The notes under the pieces: generated by a model
Seen by the model: only the letters and a program-made list of their open reading frames with translations
Told to the model about the DNA's origin: nothing
Database searches by the model: none
DNA from: Aquamicrobium sp.
GTDB lineage: Bacteria; Pseudomonadota; Alphaproteobacteria; Rhizobiales; Rhizobiaceae
Reading direction: 5' to 3'
Length of the DNA: 13,008 nucleotides
Assembly (NCBI GenBank): GCA_014860725.1
Contig: JACZJD010000206.1
Location: 1 to 13,008 of the forward strand
Made by a program: the position numbers and the translations under genes
Shown here: positions 1-8,051 of the stretch, piece after piece
How the letters are laid out: each line of letters starts with the position of its first letter
Position numbering within the stretch: position 1 is the first letter of the stretch

Positions 1-182
1 GCCTCGTCGCGCGCCGCGCGCGGCTGGCGCGTCAGCACCGGCACCACGATCGCCGCGCGGGCCGTCTTTCCGCCTTCGGATACGGAGCCGTCCCCGGACA
101 CCGGACCGCCTTCAGGCGCGGAGCCGCTCTCCTGCCCTTGCGGGCGGCGTCGAGAGCCCCCTGCCCCTGCGGTTCGGGTCAA
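1..182 (-). CDS. hflX: GTPase HflX, N-terminal part (cut by window edge)
   Basis: Ribosome-associated GTPase; in the family it splits or rescues stalled 70S ribosomes. Only about 60 N-terminal codons are inside the window. The segment reading RAAIVVPVLTRQ at roughly residues 41-52 matches the first beta strand of the HflX N-terminal domain; no G motifs are visible because they lie beyond the edge. There is no ATG. The best start is TTG at 182-180, directly after the hfq TGA, with AAGGA seven bases upstream inside the hfq 3' end. A GTG at 101-99 is an alternative but has no comparable ribosome site. The first ~40 residues are rich in Gly, Ser, Arg and Pro and look disordered. The hfq-hflX order is the classic one in proteobacteria and supports the call. 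The family assignment is fairly sure; the exact start is inferred. Confidence 0.8.
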   Translation of the reverse strand, partial: MTRTAGAGGSRRRPQGQESGSAPEGGPVSGDGSVSEGGKTARAAIVVPVLTRQPRAARDE

Positions 183-425
183 TCAGGCGTCCTTGTCTTC
201 GGACTCGAAAAGCTGGACCGGCTGGCTCGGCATGATGGTCGAGATCGCATGCTTGTAGACGAGCTGCGAATGACCGTCGCGGCGCAGGAGGACGCAGAAA
301 TTGTCGAAAGAGGTCACAACGCCGGTCAGCTTGACGCCGTTGACGAGGAAGATCGTCAGAGGGTTCTTGCTCTTGCGAACCGAGTTCAGGAACACGTCCT
401 GGAGATTTTGCGTCCGTTCCGCCAT
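183..425 (-). CDS. hfq: RNA chaperone Hfq
   Basis: Sm-like hexameric RNA chaperone that pairs small RNAs with mRNAs in the cytoplasm; in rhizobia it affects nitrogen, stress and virulence or symbiosis genes. The 80-residue protein is typical of short alphaproteobacterial Hfq without the long C-terminal tail of enteric forms. It opens [14 protein letters not shown], keeps the Sm1 region (about 22-50, [15 protein letters not shown]) and the Sm2 hallmark YKHA at residues 57-60, and ends in an acidic tail (ESEDKD). The start ATG at 425-423 follows a purine-rich leader with GGGGAAAG. A 134-nt gap separates it from dat upstream and holds a TTGACA-type promoter candidate, so hfq-hflX can probably be transcribed independently. 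Identification is essentially certain. Confidence 0.98.
   Translation of the reverse strand: MAERTQNLQDVFLNSVRKSKNPLTIFLVNGVKLTGVVTSFDNFCVLLRRDGHSQLVYKHAISTIMPSQPVQLFESEDKDA
190..194 (-). promoter_or_regulatory. Shine-Dalgarno for hflX inside the end of hfq
   Basis: On the minus strand AAGGA is followed by seven bases and then TTG. It overlaps the last sense codons of hfq, and the hfq TGA abuts the TTG. This decides the start chosen for hflX and implies translational coupling between the two genes. Confidence 0.55.
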
Positions 426-460
426 TTTTCTTGTCTTTCCCCGATCCCAACGGTGTGCGG

Positions 461-492
461 TTAATAGCGCCTATTTGGGCATGTCCTGTCAA
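461..492 (-). promoter_or_regulatory. Candidate promoter of hfq-hflX
   Basis: On the minus strand a perfect TTGACA (plus 487-492), preceded by C as in the alphaproteobacterial CTTGAC -35 element, stands about 60 nt before the hfq ATG. The -10 is less clear: CGCTAT sits at the ideal 17-nt spacing (plus 464-469), while the better-looking TATTAA (plus 461-466) has a 20-nt spacer. The spacer end contains a 13-bp dyad, AATAG-GCG-CTATT on the minus strand (plus 463-475). The -35 is convincing; the -10 is inferred. Confidence 0.5.
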
Positions 493-513
493 GCACACAC
501 AAAGTCACGCCTG

Positions 514-530
514 CATTGCGCAAGCGCATG
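514..530 (-). terminator. Weak hairpin after dat, possible terminator
   Basis: About 30 nt past the dat stop the minus strand can fold as CATGCGC-TT-GCGCAATG, a GC-rich stem of about seven pairs with one bulged A. No run of U follows, so it is at best a weak or Rho-assisted terminator. It lies in the dat-hfq gap, where a transcript boundary would make sense, but the evidence is thin. Confidence 0.25.
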
Positions 531-559
531 ACTCGCCAAGCCCTTCCCGGTCGCGGTTA

Positions 560-1423
560 TCAGGCCGGCGTCTTTTCCGCAACGTCAAAAAACGCCCGGC
601 GCAGCGAAAGCGCGACTTCTCCCGGCCGTCCGCCGCCGACCGGCCTGCCGTCGATGGCCACGACGGGCGTGACCAGCGTGGTGGCGGCCGAGAGGAAGGC
701 TTCCTTCGCCCGCAGGGCTTCCTCGACGGTGAAGCCCCGTTCCTCGACGGTGAGGCCCAGCTTCGCCGCCACGTCGATCACCGTGGTGCGGGTCACGCCG
801 CGCAGGATGCCGAACTCGGCCGGGCGCGTCACCAGCCTGCCGTCCTGCGTCACGATCCAGGCATTGGTCGCCGCGCCCTCCTTGACCGTGCCGTCCCTGT
901 CGACGAACCACGCCTCGACGGCGCCGGCTTCCTTCGCCTGCTGGCGGGCGAGCACGTTGGGCAGGAGCCCGACCGTCTTGATGTCGACCCGCTCCCAGCG
1001 GTTCTCGGGGACGGTGACGACCTTGACGCCTTCGGCCGCCCGCTTCTCCAGCAGGGCGGAATTGGTGCGCTTGGCAGTGACCACCAGCGACGGGCGGACG
1101 CTTTCGGGCGGAAAGTAGTGATCGCGAGGCGCGACGCCGCGCGTGACCTGGACGTAGACCAGCCCGTTCGTCACCCGGTTGCGGCGCACCACCTCGGTCA
1201 TCACCGTCTGCAGCGCACGGCGCGTCATCGGCCAGGCGATTCGCAGCTCGGACAGCGAGCGGTCGAGCCGGTCGAGATGGCGCGTCATGTCCATGACGTT
1301 GCCGCGCGCCACCTCGCACACCTCGTAGACGCCGTCGGCGAACTGGTAGCCGCGGTCCTCGACATGCACGCCCGCCTGCGTGTGCGGCAGGTAGCGCCCG
1401 TTGACATAGGCGATGCGCGGCAT
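560..1423 (-). CDS. dat: D-amino-acid (D-alanine) aminotransferase, fold-type IV PLP enzyme
   Basis: Class IV PLP aminotransferase predicted to interconvert D-alanine and 2-oxoglutarate with pyruvate and D-glutamate, supplying D-amino acids for peptidoglycan or degrading them. The 287-residue protein has the family-typical N-terminus (YVNGRYLP, then EDRGYQFADGVYEV at about 23-35). The segment RWERVDIKTVGLLPNVLA carries the Schiff-base lysine K149, and VKEGAATN contains the conserved PLP-ring glutamate E182. RWER-DIK-LLPNVLA resembles Bacillus D-AAT more than branched-chain aminotransferases, hence D-amino-acid specificity, though substrate choice in this fold is hard to read from sequence. 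The reading frame is open further upstream, but the family start is the ATG at 1423, preceded by GAGAGGGG. It follows trkA after 59 nt and is probably cotranscribed with it. Confidence 0.9.
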   Translation of the reverse strand: MPRIAYVNGRYLPHTQAGVHVEDRGYQFADGVYEVCEVARGNVMDMTRHLDRLDRSLSELRIAWPMTRRALQTVMTEVVRRNRVTNGLVYVQVTRGVAPRDHYFPPESVRPSLVVTAKRTNSALLEKRAAEGVKVVTVPENRWERVDIKTVGLLPNVLARQQAKEAGAVEAWFVDRDGTVKEGAATNAWIVTQDGRLVTRPAEFGILRGVTRTTVIDVAAKLGLTVEERGFTVEEALRAKEAFLSAATTLVTPVVAIDGRPVGGGRPGEVALSLRRAFFDVAEKTPA

Positions 1424-1465
1424 GGTCCCCTCTCGGCTCGTCGCGATCCGTGTCCGCGCATGCCA

Positions 1466-1479
1466 GCCGGCATGCCGGC
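1466..1479. repeat. Perfect 14-bp palindrome between trkA and dat
   Basis: GCCGGCATGCCGGC is fully self-complementary. It lies four bases after the trkA stop and about 40 nt before the dat start. It has no spacer for a hairpin loop and no U tract, so it is not a standard terminator. It may be a protein site, a small hairpin formed by opening its centre, or simply GC-rich sequence. Confidence 0.6.
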
Positions 1480-1482
1480 CTG

Positions 1483-2859
1483 TCAAAAGAATTCGAGGCT
1501 GACCCGAAACATCTGCTCGACCTGGCGCACCGTCCCGGCCTTGGCGAAGATGACGACCCGGTCCTTCGGCTTGATGGCGAGCGAGCCGTCGGGCTTCAGC
1601 ACGACGCCGCCCCGCAGGATGGCGCCGAAGCGCATGCCCTCGGGCAGGTCGAGCTCGCGCAGCGGCTGGCCGACCAGCGGCGAGGTCTCCAGCGCCTCCG
1701 CCTCGATGACCTCGGCTGCGCCCTGCTGCACCGAATGCACGGCGCGGATGCGCCCGCGCCGGACGTGCTGGAGGATGCGCGAGATCGTCACCGTGCGCGG
1801 ATTGACGAAGGCGTCGATGCCGAGCATGCCGGTGAACTCGTGATAGGCGGGGTTGTTGAGGAGCGCCATGTTGGCCTTGCAGCCCAGCCGCTTGGCCATG
1901 ACGCCCGACAGGATGTTGACCTGATCGTCATTGGTCAGCGCGATCATCAGGTCGGCCTCGTCGATGCCGGCCTCCATCAGGAGCTTCTGGTCGAGCGCGC
2001 TGCCCTGGAGCACGACCGTGCGGTTCAGTTCGTCGGCGATGGCCGAGGCGCGCTCCCTGCCCGCCTCGATGATCTTGACGCGCGTGCGGCCCTTGCGGCC
2101 CTCGATGGTGCGGGCGACGTAGAGGCCGATATTGCCGCCGCCGGCGATGACGATGCGGGTCGCCTCCTGCTCGTCATGGCCGAAGAGGCCGAGCGTGCGC
2201 CGCACATGCTCCCGCGCCGCGACGACATAGACGAGGTCGCCCGCCAGCAGCTGGTCGACCGAGCGCGGCACGAACAGCCGGCCGCCGCGGGAGACGCCGA
2301 CCACGGTGGCGTTCAGGTCGGGGAACAGCTCCGTCAGCTGCGACAGCGGCGTGTCGACGATCGGGCATTCCTCCATGCACTCGATGGCGACCATGGCGAT
2401 CTTGCCTTCGCCGAAGGCCACGACGTCGGTCGCGCCCGGCATGGCGATGCGCTTCAGCACCATCTCGGCCACCTCGAGCTCGGGCGAGATGATGACGTCG
2501 ATAGGCATGTGGTCGCGCGAGAACAGGTCCATGTAGTGAGGCTGCAGGTAGGACTGCGAGCGGATGCGCGCGATCTTCGTCGGCACGTTGAACAGCGAAT
2601 GCGCGACCTGGCAGGCGACCATGTTGACCTCGTCGTGCAGCGTCACGGCGATGATCATGTCGGCCGACTCCGCGCCCGCGGCCTCCAGCACGCCCGGATG
2701 CGAGCCGTGGCCGACGAAGCCGCGCACGTCGAGCGTGTCGCGCACGTTGCGGATCAGCTCGGGCGACACGTCGATGACGGAGACGTCGTTCTTCTCCGAG
2801 GCGAGCTTTTCGGCGATGCCGTAGCCGACCTGACCCGCACCGCAGATGATGACGCGCAT
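1483..2859 (-). CDS. trkA: Trk potassium-uptake regulatory NAD-binding protein TrkA
   Basis: Cytoplasmic peripheral subunit that gates the TrkH/TrkG potassium transporter in response to nucleotides. At 458 residues it is the full double-length TrkA with two RCK-N/RCK-C units. The first Rossmann domain begins with GAGQVG at 7-12 and has the ribose-binding acid D30. The second begins with GGGNIG at 240-245 with acid E265. RCK-C (TrkA-C) domains occupy about 140-225 and 370-455. The ATG at 2859 is preceded by AGGGGAG and lies 10 nt after the ntrX stop, so it is almost surely translated from the ntrYX transcript. No trkH or trkG partner is in the window. The ntrX-trkA linkage is usual in Rhizobiales and does not itself prove nitrogen control of potassium uptake. 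Confidence 0.96.
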   Translation of the reverse strand: MRVIICGAGQVGYGIAEKLASEKNDVSVIDVSPELIRNVRDTLDVRGFVGHGSHPGVLEAAGAESADMIIAVTLHDEVNMVACQVAHSLFNVPTKIARIRSQSYLQPHYMDLFSRDHMPIDVIISPELEVAEMVLKRIAMPGATDVVAFGEGKIAMVAIECMEECPIVDTPLSQLTELFPDLNATVVGVSRGGRLFVPRSVDQLLAGDLVYVVAAREHVRRTLGLFGHDEQEATRIVIAGGGNIGLYVARTIEGRKGRTRVKIIEAGRERASAIADELNRTVVLQGSALDQKLLMEAGIDEADLMIALTNDDQVNILSGVMAKRLGCKANMALLNNPAYHEFTGMLGIDAFVNPRTVTISRILQHVRRGRIRAVHSVQQGAAEVIEAEALETSPLVGQPLRELDLPEGMRFGAILRGGVVLKPDGSLAIKPKDRVVIFAKAGTVRQVEQMFRVSLEFF

Positions 2860-2869
2860 GGCCGCTCCC

Positions 2870-4231
2870 CTACACGCCGAGCGACTTCAGCTTGCGATGA
2901 AGCGCGGAGCGCTCCATGCCGATGAACTCGGCCGTGCGGGAGATGTTGCCGCCGAAGCGGTTGATCTGGGCGAGGAGGTATTCCTTCTCGAACAGCTCGC
3001 GCGCCTCGCGCAGAGGCAGCGCCATGATGTGCTGGTCCGACTGGTTGGGCGCGCGCGGCATGACGTCGCCGATCTCCTGCGGCAGGAGGTCGGCGGTGAT
3101 CGGCGTGTCGACGTCCTCGCCGCGGGCGAGGATCATCAGGCGTTCGATGTTGTTCTTGAGCTGCCGCACATTGCCCGGCCAGTTGTGGGCCTGAAGCACG
3201 GCGAGCGCGTCGTCGCCGATGCGGCGCATCCTGATGCCGGCCTGGCTGGCGATCTGGCGCATGAAGTGATCGACCAGATAGGGAATGTCCTCGCGCCGCT
3301 CGGAGAGGCCGGGGACGACGACCGGAACCACGGCGAGGCGGTGGTAGAGGTCCTCGCGGAAGCGGCCCTGCCGGATCAGCGTCTCGATGTTCTGCGCCGT
3401 GGACGAGATGATGCGCACGTCGACCTTGACGCGGCGCGAGCCGCCGACGCGCTCGAACTGCTGGTCGACCAGCACGCGCAGGATCTTGCCCTGCGTCTCG
3501 CGCGGCATGTCGGCGACCTCGTCGATGTAGAGGATGCCGCGATGCGCCTCCTCCAGCGCGCCGACCTTGCGCTCGCCGCCATTGCCTTCGGTGCCGAACA
3601 GCTCGATCTCCATGCGCTCGGGCGTGATCGAGGCGGCGCTGACGGTGACGAAGGGGCCGGTGCGCCGTGCCGAAAGCGCGTGGATGGCGCGGGCGGCGAG
3701 CTCCTTGCCGGAGCCGGACGGCCCGATCATCATGATGCGGCTGTTGGTCGGCGCGACGCGCTCGATGGTCTGGCGAAGCTGGTTCATCGCCGCCGAATTG
3801 CCGATCAGGTCGTAGGTCTCGCCGCTGCGCTTCTTCAGGTCCGACAATTCGCGCCGGAGCTTCGACGTCTCCAGCGCCCGCTCGGCGATCAGGATCAGGC
3901 GATCGGCCTTGAACGGCTTCTCGATGAAGTCGTAGGCGCCGCGCCGGATGGCCGAGACGGCGGTCTCGATGGTGCCGTGGCCGGAGATCATCACCACGGG
4001 CAGGCCGGGGTGCAGCTTCTTGATCTCGTCGAGCAATTCGAGGCCGTCGAGGCGCGAGCCCTGCAGCCAGATGTCGAGGAAGACGAGCCGGGGCACGCGC
4101 TCGGAGATCGCAGCCAGCGCGCTGTCGGCATCGTGCGCGGTGCGCGTCTCGTGGCCTTCGTCGCCGAGGATGCCGGCGACCAGTTCGCGAATGTCCTCCT
4201 CGTCATCGACGATAAGAATGTCAGACGCCAT
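2870..4231 (-). CDS. ntrX: Nitrogen-regulation response regulator NtrX
   Basis: DNA-binding response regulator partnered with NtrY; in the family it acts on nitrogen metabolism, respiration and envelope or cell-cycle genes. The 453 residues comprise a receiver domain (about 4-118; acids D9-D10, phospho-acceptor D53 in FLDIWL, conserved K105), an AAA+ domain (about 143-370; Walker A GPSGSGKE at 170-177, Walker B ILYIDE at 233-238, arginine-rich FREDLYHRL at 291-299) and a Fis-type helix-turn-helix at about 425-450 (GGNISRTAEFIGMERSALHRKL). The sigma-54-contacting GAFTGA loop is missing: at the equivalent position, about 214-226, it reads TEGNGGERKVGAL. This is known for several alphaproteobacterial NtrX proteins and suggests action without sigma-54. 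The ATG at 4231 overlaps the ntrY end by 11 nt and has AAAAGG upstream; an ATG at 4267 has no family support. Confidence 0.96.
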   Translation of the reverse strand: MASDILIVDDEEDIRELVAGILGDEGHETRTAHDADSALAAISERVPRLVFLDIWLQGSRLDGLELLDEIKKLHPGLPVVMISGHGTIETAVSAIRRGAYDFIEKPFKADRLILIAERALETSKLRRELSDLKKRSGETYDLIGNSAAMNQLRQTIERVAPTNSRIMMIGPSGSGKELAARAIHALSARRTGPFVTVSAASITPERMEIELFGTEGNGGERKVGALEEAHRGILYIDEVADMPRETQGKILRVLVDQQFERVGGSRRVKVDVRIISSTAQNIETLIRQGRFREDLYHRLAVVPVVVPGLSERREDIPYLVDHFMRQIASQAGIRMRRIGDDALAVLQAHNWPGNVRQLKNNIERLMILARGEDVDTPITADLLPQEIGDVMPRAPNQSDQHIMALPLREARELFEKEYLLAQINRFGGNISRTAEFIGMERSALHRKLKSLGV

Positions 4232-6488
4232 TTTTAACCTTTTCAGTCTTCCCTTCGCCCGCAGCACCAGCCTGCGTCGCCGGCAGAACGATGCGGATCA
4301 TGGCCCCTCGCCCGCCATGGAAGTCGGCCGGCGCATCGTGCAGCTCCAGCCGGCCGCCATGGTCCTCGACGATCTTCTTCACGATGGCAAGCCCGAGCCC
4401 GGTGCCCTTCTCGCGGGTCGTCGTATAGGGTTCGAGCAGCCGTTGCCTGTTCTCGCGCGGCAGGCCCTTGCCGTTGTCGATCACGTCCACGACGATGCCT
4501 TCGCGCGTGCGGGCGGCGCGCACGAGGATCGCGCCCTTCTCGCCGCCCTCGCGCTCGGCCGCCTCGATGGCCTCGGCCGCGTTCTTGATGAGGTTGCCGA
4601 ACGCCTGCGACAGCAGCCGCGCATCGAAGGTCCCCGTCAGCGGCTCGTTGCCGAAATCGCGCGTGAAGGCGATGTCGGCGCGGCTGACCTCGACCAGGAA
4701 CGACGCCTCGCGCAGCGGCTCGCGCAGGTCGATCGCCTGCATGTCGGGCTTGGGCATGCGGGCGAAGGCCGAGAACTCGTCGACCATGCGGCCGATGTCG
4801 CCGACCTGGCGGATGATGGTCTGCGTGCACTGGTCGAAGACCTCGCGGTCCTCGGTGATGACCGAGCCGAAGCGCCTGCGGATGCGCTCGGCGGAAAGCT
4901 GGATTGGCGTCAGCGGGTTCTTGATCTCGTGGGCGATGCGGCGCGCGACGTCCGCCCAGGCCGACGAGCGCTGCGCCGAAACCAGGTCGGTGATGTCGTC
5001 GACGGTGACGACGTAGGAGGCGGTCCCGTCGCCGACGCCCGCTTCCTCGAGCGTCACCTGCACGTCGAAGGTGCGTTCCGCGCCGCCGCGGAAGAACGTC
5101 GTCTGCTCGCGGTGGATGGCACGGCCGGACTGGCGCGCGATCTCGAACACGCGACCGACATGCGGCAGTACCTCCGACAGCCGCCGGCCGAGCACCGCGT
5201 CCGAGCGGATCGACAGCATGCGCTCGGCCGAGCGGTTGACGATGGTGATGGTGCCGTCGCGGTCGATGCCGATGACGCCTGCGGTGACGCCGGACAGCAC
5301 CGCCTCGGAGAAGCGCCGCCGCTCGTCGATCACGTCCTTGGCGGTGATGAGCTCGTTGCGCTGCGATTTCAGCTCGAGGATCATCTTGTTGAAGGTGTCG
5401 GCGAGCGAGCCGACGTCGCCGTCGGACGCCCGCACCGGCACGGCGACGTCGAGATTGCCGGTCGCGACCTCGTCGGCCGCGCCGATCAGCTGGCGGATCG
5501 GCCGCACCAGCCGGTCGGCGAGCGCGATGCCGGTCCAGATCGCCGACAGCACCACGATCAGCGTGACGCCGAGATAGGCGAGCGCGAAGGCGAGCTGCGT
5601 CGTCAGCCGGTTGTTCTCCAGCGCCCGGTACTCGTCGGTGTTGGCGCGCACGATCTGCCGCGCCTTGATGACCTCGGGATCGACCGAGCGGATGGTGTAG
5701 AGATAGGCGTCCTCGATCTCGCGCAGCTTGACGATGGCGCCGATGATGTTGCGCACGCGCGGCTCGATCAGCACCGGCAGGCCGTCGCCCGCCGTGCGCA
5801 CCGCCTCGATGGGCGGCGGCGGTATGGGAAAGTCGGCCTGCGTCTCGGCCTGCATGATGAAGGAGCCGTCGGCGCGGATCAGCGCGGCGTGGTCGAGCCC
5901 GCGGCCGGTGACGTGCTGGCTCATGCGGGTGCGGAAGCCGGTGCGGTCGAGGCCGTAGAGCGTGCGGTTGGCGTCGAGGTCGTAGGCCATCGACAGCGTC
6001 GTGTCCTGCAGGTTGCGCGCATTCTCGTTGACGTAGGCCTCGGCGATGGACAGCGACGAGTTGATGATGACCTTGGTGCGGATCTCGAACCAGCGGTCGA
6101 GCCCGATGTCGAGCGTGACCGAGGCGATGACGGCGACCATGAGCGCGGGGATCGCCGCGACCAGCGAGAACAGCGCGACGATGCGCACATGCAGCCGCGA
6201 TGCCGCCTTGCCGCGCCGCCGCGCCATGACGATGCGGTGCACCTCGCGCGAGATCAGCGCCACCAGCAGCAGGATGAAGGCGAGGTTGAGCGCGATCAGG
6301 GTGAGCGTGGTGGCGTAGTCCGGGTCGATCGGCGTTACGCCGAGCAGGACCGCGAACGACAGGCCCGCCGTGATCAGCGCGCCGGCGATGGCGGCAATGC
6401 CCGGCAGCGCGAGAAGCCGCCGCCCCTCGCCCGTCTGCGCGCCGTCTGCCGGCGCCTCTTGCGTCATTGCAGGTGCCTGCAACGCCAT
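4221..6488 (-). CDS. ntrY: Membrane sensor histidine kinase NtrY
   Basis: Transmembrane kinase that phosphorylates NtrX. From the chosen start it is 755 residues. Hydrophobic segments lie at about 25-51, 59-80, 102-130 and 298-324, with an extracytoplasmic sensor region at about 131-297 that contains a proline-rich PIPPPP stretch near 221. A HAMP domain follows (about 325-380), then a PAS-like domain (about 390-505), HisKA with H520 in [15 protein letters not shown], and HATPase_c with N box NLIKNAAEAIE at 632-642, G1 box DNGKGLP at 671-677 and G2 box GTGLGLAIVKKI at 695-706. The start is uncertain: ATG at 6488 (weak GGTAAG upstream) or ATG at 6467 would both keep all domains. It sits 105 nt after ntrC, in a gap that holds a hairpin and a 24-bp dyad, so ntrYX may have its own promoter. 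Confidence 0.95.
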   Translation of the reverse strand: MALQAPAMTQEAPADGAQTGEGRRLLALPGIAAIAGALITAGLSFAVLLGVTPIDPDYATTLTLIALNLAFILLLVALISREVHRIVMARRRGKAASRLHVRIVALFSLVAAIPALMVAVIASVTLDIGLDRWFEIRTKVIINSSLSIAEAYVNENARNLQDTTLSMAYDLDANRTLYGLDRTGFRTRMSQHVTGRGLDHAALIRADGSFIMQAETQADFPIPPPPIEAVRTAGDGLPVLIEPRVRNIIGAIVKLREIEDAYLYTIRSVDPEVIKARQIVRANTDEYRALENNRLTTQLAFALAYLGVTLIVVLSAIWTGIALADRLVRPIRQLIGAADEVATGNLDVAVPVRASDGDVGSLADTFNKMILELKSQRNELITAKDVIDERRRFSEAVLSGVTAGVIGIDRDGTITIVNRSAERMLSIRSDAVLGRRLSEVLPHVGRVFEIARQSGRAIHREQTTFFRGGAERTFDVQVTLEEAGVGDGTASYVVTVDDITDLVSAQRSSAWADVARRIAHEIKNPLTPIQLSAERIRRRFGSVITEDREVFDQCTQTIIRQVGDIGRMVDEFSAFARMPKPDMQAIDLREPLREASFLVEVSRADIAFTRDFGNEPLTGTFDARLLSQAFGNLIKNAAEAIEAAEREGGEKGAILVRAARTREGIVVDVIDNGKGLPRENRQRLLEPYTTTREKGTGLGLAIVKKIVEDHGGRLELHDAPADFHGGRGAMIRIVLPATQAGAAGEGKTEKVKNGV

Positions 6489-6508
6489 GCGCTTACCGCC
6501 CGTCCATG

Positions 6509-6532
6509 ATGCGTGGCATCTATGCAACGCAT
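6509..6532. promoter_or_regulatory. 24-bp imperfect dyad upstream of ntrY, operator-like
   Basis: Plus-strand arms ATGCGTgGCAT and ATGCaACGCAT flank a two-base centre; 10 of 12 base pairs are complementary. It ends about 20 nt before the ntrY ATG at 6488. Its right arm overlaps CAACGCATTG (6525-6534), which fits the CAA-N4-TTG form that I recall being reported for rhizobial NtrX binding. Inference: a site for autoregulation of ntrYX. No convincing sigma-70 hexamers could be fixed here. Confidence 0.45.
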
Positions 6533-6559
6533 TGTGGCGAATTTGCAACAAGCGCCTGC

Positions 6560-6577
6560 GCCGGACAACCGTCCGGC
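6560..6577 (-). terminator. GC-rich hairpin between ntrC and ntrY
   Basis: On the minus strand GCCGGAC-GGTT-GTCCGGC forms a perfect seven-pair stem with a four-base loop, beginning 16 nt after the ntrC stop. No U tract follows, so it may be a partial terminator, a processing or stabilising hairpin for the ntrBC message, or an attenuator in front of ntrYX. The structure is clear; its role is inferred. Confidence 0.45.
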
Positions 6578-6593
6578 ACGACGTTTGCCGGCG

Positions 6594-8047
<1,454 letters not shown>

Positions 8048-8051
<4 letters not shown>

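Noticed and set aside
6510..6550. Possible sigma-54 (TGGCAC-N5-TTGC) promoter in front of ntrY
   Set aside because: On the coding strand the closest match lacks the -24 GG and has the wrong spacing to TTGC. No acceptable site was found.
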